Shown one piece after another: positions 8,071 through 16,751 of a stretch of DNA of 64,000 bases. The stretch is from JALZKA01 sp963717635 (GTDB lineage: Bacteria > Actinomycetota > Thermoleophilia > Solirubrobacterales > 70-9): assembly GCA_963717635.1 (NCBI GenBank), contig OY970347.1, positions 1-64,000 of the forward strand, in the 5' to 3' direction. Position numbers and translations under genes: made by a program. Below the pieces are notes generated by a model, which was given only the letters and a program-made list of their open reading frames with translations, was not told the origin of the DNA and made no database searches. Position 1 is the stretch's first letter. The number at the start of each line of letters is the position of its first letter.

Positions 8071-9591
8071 CTATTCGCAGTAGGGGCGCTCGCCCTTTGG
8101 GTCGCGCCCCTCGATGCCCGAGCACCGGCCAAGAACCTCGAGCCGAGCGTGCAACTCCGCTCGGCGCTCTCGCTCGGCCGGATCGTCAGCCAGGTTGGTG
8201 AGCTGGTCGGGATCCATGGCGAGGTCGTAGAGCTCGATCGCGGGCTCCGGGAAATCCGTCTTGCGCGAGGCGGCCAGCTCCATATAGAGCTCGAGCGTGG
8301 TGCGCAGCGCCCGGTAGCTCCAGCCGTCGTCCAACTCGAGCGGGATCGCGCGATCCTCCGGCCACCGTGTCGCCTCGCCCTCGAGCAGGCCGCGGAGCGA
8401 GCGGCCGTCCATTGGCTCACAGTCGAGGCCGTCCGGACACGGTGTGACGCCCGCGTAGTCGAGCAGGGTCGGCGCCAGGTCGACCTGGGACACGAGATCG
8501 GACAACTCCGGGGGCACCCCGCCGCGAACGCCGGCGGCGCTGATCGCGAGCGGGATCCGCAGGGCCGGCTCCAGCGGCAGCCGCTTGTCGTCGACCAGGC
8601 GATGCTCGCCGTAGAAGTAGCCGTTGTCGGAGAGGTAGACGACGACCGTGTCGTCGAGCTCGCCCGACTCTCGCAGCTCCGCGAGGAGGCGCTCGACCCC
8701 CTCGTCCACCGCCGCCATCGCGGCCAGACCGCAGCGCCACGCCCTGGTCGCCTGCTCGACCTTGCGCGGCCGCAGCGTTCCCGCGCCATCGGCAAGGGAC
8801 GGCCTGTCGGCGAGGTCGCCCGCGTCGAACGAGCCCGGCTGGGGGAGCGGCGCGTCCGCAAACGGGGCGAACGCCTCCGCGTCGCGCGGTTGCGCCGCCA
8901 AACCGTTGCATGGCGGCGGATATCCGGGCAGAACCGTATGCGGGGCGTTGTAGGAGAGCCAGAGGAAAAACGGGACGCCGTCGCGATGCGCCGCGCCGGT
9001 GAAGTCGATCGCCTCGCGCGTGAGGTCGTCGGTTGCGTAGGAATCAACCCGGCGCGCCTCACCGTCGTCGCTCACCTGGAAGTTGAAGTAGTCGGCGTAC
9101 CCGGTGATCGCGTACCAGCGGTCGAATCCCGGCGCCGGCTCCTTCCCGGCGACGCGCTCGTAGCCGTTCAGGAACTTGCCGATCATCCCGGTGCGGTAGC
9201 CGCCGGCCTGCAGTGCGACCGGGAAAGTCGCCTCCTTGCCGGTCATGGTCTCGTAGCCGGGGTCGTTCGCCAACACGCCGTGGTTGTGGGCGTAGCGGCC
9301 GGTCAGGAAGCCCGCCCGCGACGGGCAGCAGAGCGGCGGCGCGGCGATCGCCTGGTCGAACACGGTCCCCTCCTCGGCGAAGTACTCGCGCGTCGCCGGC
9401 ATCACCCCGTCCGTGAAGCTCCCGAGCGGCTGGTCGTCGACCATCACCACCAGCAGGTTCGGAGCTCCGGCCCGCGGTGCCGAGCGCTCGACGGCGTCCT
9501 CGTCGCCGTCCGCCAGCAGGAAAGCCACGCCGATTGCGACAGCGACCACGCCAGCCGCACCGGCGATCACCCCGCGTGCCCTGGGGCTCAC
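8071..9591 (-). CDS. Sulfatase-family hydrolase, exported or membrane-anchored
   Basis: 506 residues. An N-terminal hydrophobic helix (~residues 7-27) precedes an alkaline-phosphatase-like sulfatase domain: metal-binding Asp52-Asp53 (VVMVDDQ), then CCPSRAGFLTGR with Cys88 in the CxPSR position that a formylglycine-generating enzyme converts to the catalytic residue, TGMIGKFLNGYE, and the distal YLSDNGYFYGEHRL with the second metal site. Substrate unknown; arylsulfatase, choline-sulfatase or phosphonate-type hydrolase are all possible. No maturase gene is seen in the window. The ATG overlaps the stop of the FIST gene (ATGA). Confidence 0.85.
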   Translation of the reverse strand: MSPRARGVIAGAAGVVAVAIGVAFLLADGDEDAVERSAPRAGAPNLLVVMVDDQPLGSFTDGVMPATREYFAEEGTVFDQAIAAPPLCCPSRAGFLTGRYAHNHGVLANDPGYETMTGKEATFPVALQAGGYRTGMIGKFLNGYERVAGKEPAPGFDRWYAITGYADYFNFQVSDDGEARRVDSYATDDLTREAIDFTGAAHRDGVPFFLWLSYNAPHTVLPGYPPPCNGLAAQPRDAEAFAPFADAPLPQPGSFDAGDLADRPSLADGAGTLRPRKVEQATRAWRCGLAAMAAVDEGVERLLAELRESGELDDTVVVYLSDNGYFYGEHRLVDDKRLPLEPALRIPLAISAAGVRGGVPPELSDLVSQVDLAPTLLDYAGVTPCPDGLDCEPMDGRSLRGLLEGEATRWPEDRAIPLELDDGWSYRALRTTLELYMELAASRKTDFPEPAIELYDLAMDPDQLTNLADDPAERERRAELHARLEVLGRCSGIEGRDPKGERPYCE

Positions 9592-10754
9592 GAACGCGGG
9601 AACACGGCCATCGTCGCCGTGAAGCCGTGCAGGAAGTTGCGCCCGCCGACGGGGCCGATCTCACCGGCGCAGAAGAACCCGCCCACGGGCGCGCCGAAGG
9701 CCTCGTCAAGCGCGCCGGCGTCGTGGTCGGGGCGCTCGAACATGTGCGCGCCCCGCCCGTTGCAGGTGAACAGCAGCGCGCCCGCCGCCCCGGCCGGGCC
9801 CAGCGCCTCGACCCGCGCTTCGAGGGCCTCGCGAAGATCGTCGTCGGCCGAGCCTGAGTCGCGGACGTGGAGCCGCACGGTCTGGCCGACCCGGACGCGG
9901 TCGGCGAAGGCCAGGGCGCCGGTCTCCGGGTCCACCCCCACGATCGGCCGCACCAGGAAGTCGCCGCGCTCGTAGTCCGGCTGGTTCTCGTCGATCACGA
10001 CTCCCAGCAGCAGGCCCTCGGCCGCCAGGTCGCGCTCGTCCGGCTCGAGCTCGGAGATCGCTTCGCGCAGCCGCTCGAGGGCGGGCTTCGAGGCGAGCTC
10101 GGAGATCAGATTGCCCTCGACCGCGGTGACGGTCATCTCGGGGCCGACCGGAGCCGCCCCCTGTGAGACGCAGGGCAGGAGCTCGACCCCGCTCAGGCTG
10201 CAGGCCACGGCGCCGGAATCGACCACCTGGCCGTCGAGGAACAGAGTCGCCGACCCCTCGGCCGCGGCGCTGGCCAGCCCGCCGAGCACCGGCATCGCCG
10301 GACGCTCGTCGTTCAGGTGCAGCAGCAGCGCGTCGGCAGAGAAGGTGTTCGGGTCGGCGAGGACGAGCATCGCATCGCCGTAGGCAGCCGGGTCCTCGGG
10401 CAGGCCCCCGAGCGCGATCCCGTCCTCAGCGGGTTCCGTGGTCAACGCCAGCGGCTCGATCGTCGCCGCCGGGGCGGAAAGCGCCCAGACCACCGCTCCG
10501 GTCCCGTTCTCGATCTCGCGGCCGCCACCGACGACTCCCCCGGCGCCGCAGCCGATCAGGACGCGCGGTCTGAGCTCTGCGTGAACGACGGCGAGGATCT
10601 CCTCGGCATTGCTCAAATGCGGAGCGCCTGCGAACACGAGGCACAGGTCGCAGGCAGCGGCGTCTAGCCCTTCCCTGGCACTCCCCGCCGCCTCGTCGAA
10701 CGCCGAGGCCGGGTCGAAGTCGTCGGAGATGCCGACTGATACGGCGACGCTCAT
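9588..10754 (-). CDS. FIST domain protein (FIST-N and FIST-C)
   Basis: 388 residues. It has the FIST signature: N-terminal domain with CLVFAGAPHLSNAEEILAVV and LIGCGAGGVVGGGREIENG, and the C-terminal domain with LLFTCNGRGAHMF and PVGGFFCAGEIGPVGG. FIST domains are thought to bind small ligands, possibly amino acids, as sensory modules, and here there is no attached output domain. The start overlaps the stop of the DUF5995 gene and the end overlaps the sulfatase start, so it lies inside a tightly packed transcript. A second FIST protein, next to a GGDEF-EAL enzyme, is at 59712-60926. Confidence 0.85.
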   Translation of the reverse strand: MSVAVSVGISDDFDPASAFDEAAGSAREGLDAAACDLCLVFAGAPHLSNAEEILAVVHAELRPRVLIGCGAGGVVGGGREIENGTGAVVWALSAPAATIEPLALTTEPAEDGIALGGLPEDPAAYGDAMLVLADPNTFSADALLLHLNDERPAMPVLGGLASAAAEGSATLFLDGQVVDSGAVACSLSGVELLPCVSQGAAPVGPEMTVTAVEGNLISELASKPALERLREAISELEPDERDLAAEGLLLGVVIDENQPDYERGDFLVRPIVGVDPETGALAFADRVRVGQTVRLHVRDSGSADDDLREALEARVEALGPAGAAGALLFTCNGRGAHMFERPDHDAGALDEAFGAPVGGFFCAGEIGPVGGRNFLHGFTATMAVFPRS

Positions 10755-11644
10755 CTGCTGTGGCAGAACGTGTCACGCGACTGGCGCGTTCCCGGCAGGC
10801 CGCCGGCGGAGATCAGCTGCGCCCATAGGCTCGAGGTCGCTCGGATCTGCTCGACGACCTGGCGCCGCTCGCCCTTGGTCTCGGCGTTCAGGAGCCGCTC
10901 GCCGTTGCGCCAGGCACCCTCGCGCCAGGCCTTGACCAGCTCGAGCGCGCCCAGCTCCTCAATCGGGAGCGGCAGATCGATCAGCTCGAACGTTGGGTCG
11001 TAGTTGGCCGCGATGAACTTCTCGATCGGGTCGAAGACGCGGGCGTTGATCGCGTTGACCGCGTCGTGATCGGGCTTGTGCGAGTCGCCGGTGCGGGCGC
11101 GGAGCCCCATCTCCTCCAGAGCGAACGGCAGGTCGTGCTGGACGTGAGCGTTCGAGAACAGCAGCACGTCCTGCCCCGCATTGGCGTCGCCCGCCTCGGC
11201 AGTCGCGAACGTCCGCTGCCATGCGGCGGCAACCGGGCGGCCCTCCCGGTGGTCGCGAAACGCCTTGAAATAGCGATTCGAGAAGGTCGTGATCAGGTAC
11301 GTCATCCAGCGCCGGTGCCGGACCAGGCCCGGCGCTCGTTTGGCGAGGTCCTCGCGCAGGCCCTTGGTGATCAGCAGGTAGCTGTACGAGATGACCGCGC
11401 GATGGTCGCAGCGCGCGTCGAAGCGCCGCCACTGCTTCCGCAGCCGGCGGACCAACCCGTCTACGCACTTGATCGAGGCCGCGCCGCGGCAGTTGCGAAC
11501 CGGGCCGGGCTGGACGTCGTTGCTGGTCGGCTGCGGCGGCAGGAGCTGCGGCCACTTGATCAGGTCGTCGCCGACCGACTGGGCGGCGGCGGGCACGGCG
11601 ATCGCGATCGACGTAAGCGCTACGGCGATCAGCCCGCGCTTCAT
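10751..11644 (-). CDS. DUF5995-type secreted protein
   Basis: 297 residues. Signal peptide MKRGLIAVALTSIAIAVPAAAQ, then a mostly helical domain with NRYFKAFRDHR, a NAHVQHDLPFALEEMG segment and DHDAVNAINARVF. The His-rich NAHVQHD motif and overall layout match what I recall of DUF5995, an actinobacterial family of unknown function; this match is from memory. The ATG 11644 overlaps the prfB stop (ATGA) and its own stop overlaps the FIST start, implying coupled translation. No function can be assigned. Confidence 0.65.
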   Translation of the reverse strand: MKRGLIAVALTSIAIAVPAAAQSVGDDLIKWPQLLPPQPTSNDVQPGPVRNCRGAASIKCVDGLVRRLRKQWRRFDARCDHRAVISYSYLLITKGLREDLAKRAPGLVRHRRWMTYLITTFSNRYFKAFRDHREGRPVAAAWQRTFATAEAGDANAGQDVLLFSNAHVQHDLPFALEEMGLRARTGDSHKPDHDAVNAINARVFDPIEKFIAANYDPTFELIDLPLPIEELGALELVKAWREGAWRNGERLLNAETKGERRQVVEQIRATSSLWAQLISAGGLPGTRQSRDTFCHSR

Positions 11645-12751
11645 CGTTCACCCGCGTGCAGCAGATACTCGCGCACGAAACCGTCGAGGTCGCCGTCGAG
11701 GACCCGTCCCGCGTCGCCCATCTCAAAGCCGGTGCGGTGGTCCTTGACGCGCTGGGTCGGGTGCAGCGTGTAGCTGCGGATCTGCGAGCCCCACTCCACG
11801 GCCTTCTGCTCACCGCGCTCGGCGGCCATCGTCTCGGCGCGCTTGCGCTCCTCCTCCTCCAGCAGCTTGGCCCGCAGGAAGCGCATCGCGGTCGCCTTGT
11901 TCTGAGTCTGTGAGCGCTCGTTCTGGCACTGCACGACGATCCCGGTCGGCACGTGCGTGATGCGGACGGCAGAGTCGGTCTTGTTCACGTGCTGGCCGCC
12001 GGCGCCGGAGGCGCGGTAGGTGTCGATGCGCAGGTCGTCCTCGTCGATCTCGACCTCCACCGTGTCGTCGACCAGCGGCGCGACGTCAACCTGAGCGAAG
12101 GCGGTGTGGCGGCGCGACTGCGCGTCGAATGGCGAGATCCGGACCAGGCGGTGAACACCGCGCTCGGCGGCGAACAGCCCGTAGGCGTTCTCGCCGCGGA
12201 CGATGAAGGTCGCGGACTTGAGCCCCGCCTCCTCGCCCTCGGAGGCCTCCTTCATCTCGGCCTCGAAGCCGCGCCGCTCCGCCCAGCGCAGATACATGCG
12301 CAACAGCATCTCGGCCCAATCCTGCGAGTCGGTGCCGCCGGCGCCGGAGCGCACGGTGACGACGGCGTCGCCGGAGTCGTACTCGCCGTTGAACAGGCGC
12401 CCCTCTTCCAGCTCCGCCAGACGGCGCTCGATCGAGTCGAGCTGCTGGCCCAGCTCCGCCTCCATCTCGGGGTCCTCGGCCGCCATCTCGACGAGGTCGC
12501 CGAGGTCGCCGATGTCGGACTCGAGCGACCGGTAGGTCTGCAGCTTGCGCTGCGCGGCGGCATGCCGCGCGGAGGTCTTGGCCGCCGTCTCCTGGTCGTC
12601 CCAGAAGCCGGGTGCCTGCATCTGGCCCTCGAACGCGGCTATCTCGGCTTCGAGCGCCGTGGGGTCAAAGGTAGTCCGCGAGCAGGATCAGCCCGTCGCG
12701 TGCCTCCTTGACGCGCTCGTCGGCGGTGCGCTCCCTGGTGGCGTCGGCCAT
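11641..12751 (-). CDS. prfB: Peptide chain release factor 2, with programmed +1 frameshift
   Basis: Reads UGA/UAA stop codons and releases the nascent protein. ATG 12751 opens a 28-codon zero frame (MADATRER...LLADYL) ending at an in-frame TGA at 12665-12667. A +1 shift at CTTTGAC gives ...ADYLDPTALEAEI and then the RF2 body, with total length about 369 residues (E. coli RF2 has 365). The body shows FWDD near the N-terminus, GAGGTDSQDWAEML, the catalytic GGQ in ASGAGGQHVNKTDSAVR and the C-terminal KDHRTGFE. Callers that ignore the shift start the gene late, at ATG 12621. vapC ends nine bases upstream, and the DUF5995 gene overlaps the stop. Confidence 0.95.
12664..12670 (-). promoter_or_regulatory. 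prfB programmed-frameshift site CTTTGAC
   Basis: Coding-strand CTT TGA C, the canonical RF2 autoregulatory slippery site: zero frame reads Leu-28 then TGA, and slippage by one base resumes at GAC (Asp). When RF2 is scarce the ribosome pauses at the TGA and shifts. The upstream spacer carries only a weak GGA, not the strong AGGGGG found in E. coli, so stimulation may be weaker here. Confidence 0.93.
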
Positions 12752-12760
12752 GCCGAGAGC

Positions 12761-13159
12761 CTAGACGGGGACAACCTGCAACGGGGTGTGCTGGGCGATC
12801 AGGTCGAAGTCGCGGTCGGCGTGGAGCACCGGAACGCCCTCGCGGATCGCCACGGCGGCGATCACGCAGTCGAGCTGGCTGCGAACGATCTGGCCGGCTC
12901 GGCGGCACGCTCGGTGCAGCTGGGCGGCCATCTCCCAGGACTCGATGCCGGAAACACTCATCATCGGGAACCCGCCGAGGATGCTCTGCAACTCCGCGGC
13001 GTCGGCAGGATCGCGTGCCCCAACGAGCAACTCCATGACCACCGGTTCGGTGACCGCCACCCGTTCCGCGTCGATCGCCGTTCGTAGCGCCTGATGGGCT
13101 GGTGAGCCTGTCCGCCGGAAGAACTCGATCCAGGCTGAGGTATCGACGAGCGTCACCAC
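12761..13159 (-). CDS. vapC: VapC-type PIN-domain toxin ribonuclease
   Basis: 132 residues, typical PIN toxin length. The acidic active-site residues are in place: Asp in LVDTSAWIEF, Glu in VVMELLVGAR, Asp in SQLDCVIAAVA and Asp in LHADRDFDLI. VapC toxins are Mg-dependent endoribonucleases that cut tRNA or rRNA when the antitoxin is degraded. Two GTG codons (13159 and 13156) could start it, and both overlap the vapB stop, the usual coupling in such pairs. It ends only nine bases before prfB, so prfB may also be read from the autoregulated vapBC promoter. Confidence 0.9.
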   Translation of the reverse strand: MVTLVDTSAWIEFFRRTGSPAHQALRTAIDAERVAVTEPVVMELLVGARDPADAAELQSILGGFPMMSVSGIESWEMAAQLHRACRRAGQIVRSQLDCVIAAVAIREGVPVLHADRDFDLIAQHTPLQVVPV

Positions 13160-13386
13160 TCTTGAATCGGGTCGTTGTCGCGAAGGTCGGATAGCTCGAG
13201 CCCATCTCCCCAGCCCCGTCCCTCCATGGCGAGCACTTCTTCCTTGGTCATCGGCTCGGGACCGGCGACGCTGCGAAGCGCGAAATCCACCGCCTCACGC
13301 TTCGTCGTCAGCCCGTGACGGCGCATCACGCGTGCGATCAGCTCTTCGTCGATCTCGATGTTGGTCCGGCTCATGGTGCTGGGCAT
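13153..13386 (-). CDS. vapB: VapB-family antitoxin
   Basis: 77 residues. The N-terminal MSRTNIEIDEELIARVMRR followed by GLTTKREAVDFALR matches the ribbon-helix-helix-type DNA-binding region of VapB antitoxins, and the acidic, Trp-rich C-terminus (ELSDLRDNDPIQEW) is suited to wrap and block VapC. ATG 13386 is preferred because AAAGGTG lies a few bases upstream; ATG 13374 is the alternative and would give MSRTNIE as N-terminus. The start sits directly at one arm of an inverted repeat that is probably the TA operator. Confidence 0.88.
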   Translation of the reverse strand: MPSTMSRTNIEIDEELIARVMRRHGLTTKREAVDFALRSVAGPEPMTKEEVLAMEGRGWGDGLELSDLRDNDPIQEW

Positions 13387-13414
13387 TTACACCTTTATAC
13401 ACATTAAGGTGTAA
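13387..13414 (-). promoter_or_regulatory. Inverted-repeat operator/promoter of vapBC
   Basis: Perfect 9-bp inverted repeat TTACACCTT / AAGGTGTAA (13387-13395 and 13406-13414) around a 10-bp AT-rich spacer, abutting the vapB start. On the coding strand the spacer and downstream arm read TGTGTATAAAGGTG, holding an extended -10-like element, and the AAAGGTG arm doubles as the ribosome site. This is what is expected of an operator bound by the VapBC complex, though binding itself is inferred. Confidence 0.75.
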
Positions 13415-13432
13415 CGCAACCCGCGCGGGCTG

Positions 13433-13819
13433 TCAAGCGGCGGGACCGAGAGCCGCGCGAGCCTCGTCGCGGTCATCGAACGCCCGCCAGCTCGCGATCA
13501 GCCCGTCGCGGAACTCGAACAGCCAGGCCATCTCGTCGGCTCCCGCGGGCTCGGCGCCGGACTCCTCCTCGTCCCACCACCACTCGCGCACGATCAGCGC
13601 CAGCACACGGTCGCCAGCCGCGCGCAAGTCCTCGACGAGGATCCGCTGCTGGATCCCGCCCGGCGCCCGCGTCCCCCACTCGCGCGCCTCGGCGATCCCC
13701 CTGCGCAACCCGCGGCCGGCGTGGATCTCGACCTCGGGATGCAGCGTCGCGACGAAGGCGTCGAGGTCGTGCCCGTTGAAGGAGTCGATGAACGCGCGGG
13801 CCGTTTCGGCTGCGGTCAA
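13433..13819 (-). CDS. NTF2/SnoaL-like small protein
   Basis: 128 residues with TTG start at 13819, whose TTGA overlaps the secA stop. The pattern ARAFIDSFNGHDLDAFVATLHPEVEIHAG, then a long beta-rich stretch with WWWDEEE and MAWLFEFRDGLIASWRAF, is the cone-shaped NTF2-like fold (SnoaL/ketosteroid isomerase group). Such proteins may be enzymes or ligand binders, and nothing here tells which. It is probably translated from the secA mRNA. Confidence 0.7.
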   Translation of the reverse strand: MTAAETARAFIDSFNGHDLDAFVATLHPEVEIHAGRGLRRGIAEAREWGTRAPGGIQQRILVEDLRAAGDRVLALIVREWWWDEEESGAEPAGADEMAWLFEFRDGLIASWRAFDDRDEARAALGPAA

Positions 13820-16668
13820 CCGCCGTGGCAGTTCTTGAACTTCTTGCCCGAGCCGCACCAGCAGGGATCGTTGCGGCCGAGCTTCTCGTTCTCCGACTTC
13901 ACGACCGTTCCCGTCGGCTCGCGATGGCCCTGCGGCTCCGCAGGCGGAGCCTCGGTCGCGGTCGGGGCGGCGGCTGCGCCCGCGGCGGCGGGTGCGCCTG
14001 CAGCCGCGGCCGCGGCCGCGTCACGCAACGCCGACGGCTGGCCGTCCTCGGTGCCGCCCGAGTAGTTGACCTGTTGCGGGGCCCGGGCCTCGGCGCGCTG
14101 CTGATCCTGCGACTCGACGTTCACCTCGACGTGGAAGATCACCCGCGCGAACTCCTGCCAGATCGCGGCCATCAGCTCCTCGAACATCAGGTAGCCCTCG
14201 TTCTTGTAGGCCACCAGCGGGTCGATCTGGGCGAAGCCGCGCAGGTGGATGCCCTCGCGCAGGTAGTCCATCTCGTACAGGTGCTCACGCCAGCGGTTGT
14301 CGATGATCTGCAGCAGGATCTGGCGCTCCAGCCAACGGGTGAGCTCGTCGCCCAGCTCCTCCTCGCGCTTGTCGTAGGCCTTGAGCGCGTCCTCGCGCAG
14401 CTGCTCCGCGATGTCCTCGCGGCTGGACGTGTTCGGGTCGAGGCTCAGCAGGTTGGCGCCGCCGCCCCAGATCGACTCGGCCTGTGATTGCAGGCCGGCG
14501 AGATCCCAGTCTTCGAAGATGTCACCGGGCGTGAACTCCTCGGTCAGGCGCACCGCGACCTGGCCGACCTCGTCGTAGGCAACGTCGGACATGTCACGGC
14601 CCTCGAGGATCTCGCGCCGGTACTTGTAGACCACGCGGCGCTGCTCGTTCATCACGTCGTCGTACTCGAGAACGCGCTTTCTGATCAGGAAGTTCTGCTG
14701 CTCGACCTTCTTCTGCGCGCCCTCGATCTGCTTGGTCAGCATCTTCGCCTCGAGCGGGTACTCCTCCCCCTCCTCGTCAACGGGGCCGAGGCGGTCGAGG
14801 ATCTTGAAGATGCGGTCGCCCGCGAACAGGCGGACAAGGTCGTCCTCGGCCGAGAGGAAGAAACGCGATTCGCCGGGGTCGCCCTGGCGGCCGGAGCGGC
14901 CGCGAAGCTGGTTGTCGATCCGCCGCGACTCGTGGCGCTCGGTGCCGCAGATGTAGAGGCCGCCGGCCTCACGCACCTGGTCGCCCTCTGCCTGGCATTG
15001 CTCCTCGAGGCCCGGCAGCACCTCGGCCAGCGCCTCCTCGTAGCCCTCGGCGCCGGGCTGTAGGCCCTTCTTGTTCAACTCGGCCCGCGCCATCGCCTCG
15101 GGATCGCCGCCGAGCTTGATGTCGACGCCACGGCCGGCCATGTTGGTCGCGATCGTGACCGCGCCGATCCGCCCCGCCTGGGAGATCGTCTCGCCCTCGC
15201 GCTGGGCGTGCTCGGGCTTCGCGTTCAAGACCACGTGATCGATGCCGTTGCGCTTGAACTCGGCGCCCAGCATCTCCGAGATCTCGACCGAGATCGTCCC
15301 GATCAGGATCGGCTGGCCCGCCTCGTGGCGTTCGAGGATCTCGCGCACGACCGCCTTCCACTTGCCGTCCTTGGTCTTGTAGATCTGGTCGTTGTGGTCG
15401 GCGCGGACCATCGGCCGGTGGGTCGGGATCTCGACCACCGGCATCTTGTAGATCTTCATGAACTCCTGGGCCTCGGTCAGCGCCGTGCCCGTCATCCCGG
15501 AGAGCTTCTCGTAGAGGCGGAAGTAGTTCTGCAGGGTGATCGTCGCGAGCGTCTGGTTCTCCTCGCGGATCCGCACACCCTCCTTGGCCTCGATCGCCTG
15601 ATGCAGGCCCTCGGACCAGCGCCTGCCCTCGAGGATCCGGCCCGTGAACTCGTCAATGATCATCACCTGGCCGTCGATCGTCGCGTAGTCGGTGTCGCGC
15701 TTGTAGAGCGCCTCGGCCTTCAGCGACTGGATCAGGTGGTTGACGAGGGTGCCGTTCTCGGACGTGTAGAGGTTCTCGATCCCGAGGAACTTCTCGGCCT
15801 TGTGGACGCCGCTCTCGGTCGGCGCGACGGTCTTGTGCTTCTCGTCGTACTCGTAGTCGTGCTCGGCCTCGGAGGTGTCGCGCGACTCGCCCAGGGACTT
15901 CAACTTGGTCTTCGACTCCTCGCCGATCATCTGCTTGGCGAGGCGAGCGAAGGTGTAGTACGTGTCGGCCGCCTGCTCGGGCTTGCCCGAGATGATCAGT
16001 GGGGTGCGGGCCTCGTCGATCAGGATGTTGTCGACCTCGTCGACGATCCCGAAGACGTGCTCGCGCTGGACGCACTCCTCGAGGCTCGAGGCCATGTTGT
16101 CGCGCAGGTAGTCGAACCCGAACTCGGAGTTGGTGCCGTAGGTGACCCCCGCGGCATACATCTGCCGGCGCTCGGCCGGTGACATCATCGCCTGGATCAC
16201 GCCGACCGAGACGCCCAAGGCGTTGTAGATCGGCGCCATCCACTCGGCGTCGCGGCGGGCCAGGTAGTCGTTGACGGTGACCAGGTGCACGGATTTGCCG
16301 GCGAGCGAGTTCAGGAACACCGCCGAGGTCGCGGTCAGCGTCTTGCCCTCGCCGGTGCGCATCTCGGCGATCGCGCCGTCGTTGAGGACCATGGCGCCGA
16401 TCATCTGGACGTCGAAATGGCGCTGGCCGATCGTGCGCTTGCCCGCCTCGCGGGCGAGCGCGAACGCCTCCGGAATCAGGTCGTTCAGCGGCTCGCCGTT
16501 GCCGGCTCGCTCACGCAGGCCGTCGGCCTCGGTGCGCAGCTCGGCGTCGTCGAGCAGCTCCGTCTCGGGCTCGATCTCGTTGATCCGGGCGACGGCGCGC
16601 TCGAACTCCTTGAGTTTCTTGCCCTCGCCGACGCGCAGCGCGCGGTCGATAATTCCTCTGCCTGCCAT
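13816..16668 (-). CDS. secA: Preprotein translocase motor ATPase SecA
   Basis: 950 residues, full length. It drives unfolded preproteins through SecYEG. Visible parts: MRTGEGKTLTATSAV (Walker A), VNDYLARRDAEWM, DEVDNILIDEARTPLI (Walker B region), the preprotein-binding domain, GTISVEISEML, IATNMAGRGVDIKLGG, ESRRIDNQLRGRSGRQGDPG, the helical scaffold, and a C-terminal Cys-rich zinc tail LGRNDPCWCGSGKKFKNCHG that binds SecB-like partners or lipids. An Ala/Pro-rich linker precedes the tail. Start ATG 16668. In many Gram-positive bacteria secA sits between hpf and prfB; here both sides have inserts. Confidence 0.98.
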   Translation of the reverse strand: MAGRGIIDRALRVGEGKKLKEFERAVARINEIEPETELLDDAELRTEADGLRERAGNGEPLNDLIPEAFALAREAGKRTIGQRHFDVQMIGAMVLNDGAIAEMRTGEGKTLTATSAVFLNSLAGKSVHLVTVNDYLARRDAEWMAPIYNALGVSVGVIQAMMSPAERRQMYAAGVTYGTNSEFGFDYLRDNMASSLEECVQREHVFGIVDEVDNILIDEARTPLIISGKPEQAADTYYTFARLAKQMIGEESKTKLKSLGESRDTSEAEHDYEYDEKHKTVAPTESGVHKAEKFLGIENLYTSENGTLVNHLIQSLKAEALYKRDTDYATIDGQVMIIDEFTGRILEGRRWSEGLHQAIEAKEGVRIREENQTLATITLQNYFRLYEKLSGMTGTALTEAQEFMKIYKMPVVEIPTHRPMVRADHNDQIYKTKDGKWKAVVREILERHEAGQPILIGTISVEISEMLGAEFKRNGIDHVVLNAKPEHAQREGETISQAGRIGAVTIATNMAGRGVDIKLGGDPEAMARAELNKKGLQPGAEGYEEALAEVLPGLEEQCQAEGDQVREAGGLYICGTERHESRRIDNQLRGRSGRQGDPGESRFFLSAEDDLVRLFAGDRIFKILDRLGPVDEEGEEYPLEAKMLTKQIEGAQKKVEQQNFLIRKRVLEYDDVMNEQRRVVYKYRREILEGRDMSDVAYDEVGQVAVRLTEEFTPGDIFEDWDLAGLQSQAESIWGGGANLLSLDPNTSSREDIAEQLREDALKAYDKREEELGDELTRWLERQILLQIIDNRWREHLYEMDYLREGIHLRGFAQIDPLVAYKNEGYLMFEELMAAIWQEFARVIFHVEVNVESQDQQRAEARAPQQVNYSGGTEDGQPSALRDAAAAAAAGAPAAAGAAAAPTATEAPPAEPQGHREPTGTVVKSENEKLGRNDPCWCGSGKKFKNCHGG

Positions 16669-16751
16669 CGACGATTGAGGGTACCCATCTCACAGCCAAT
16701 TTCCGTGCCAGCACTGGCGCCCGACGCGTCCACCTGCGAGACGATCGGCCC

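Noticed and set aside
7147..9975. Very long plus-strand open frame (942 codons) opposite nadC and sulfatase
   Set aside because: Arg/Gly-rich translation with no family motif, antisense to two clearly recognised genes; typical GC-rich shadow.
12639..13205. 188-codon minus-strand frame overlapping vapC and the prfB start
   Set aside because: Arg-rich and out of frame with both VapC (with PIN catalytic acids) and the RF2 leader.
13387..13432. CRISPR or other short repeat array near vapBC
   Set aside because: Only one palindrome is present with no repeated unit; better explained as the TA operator.
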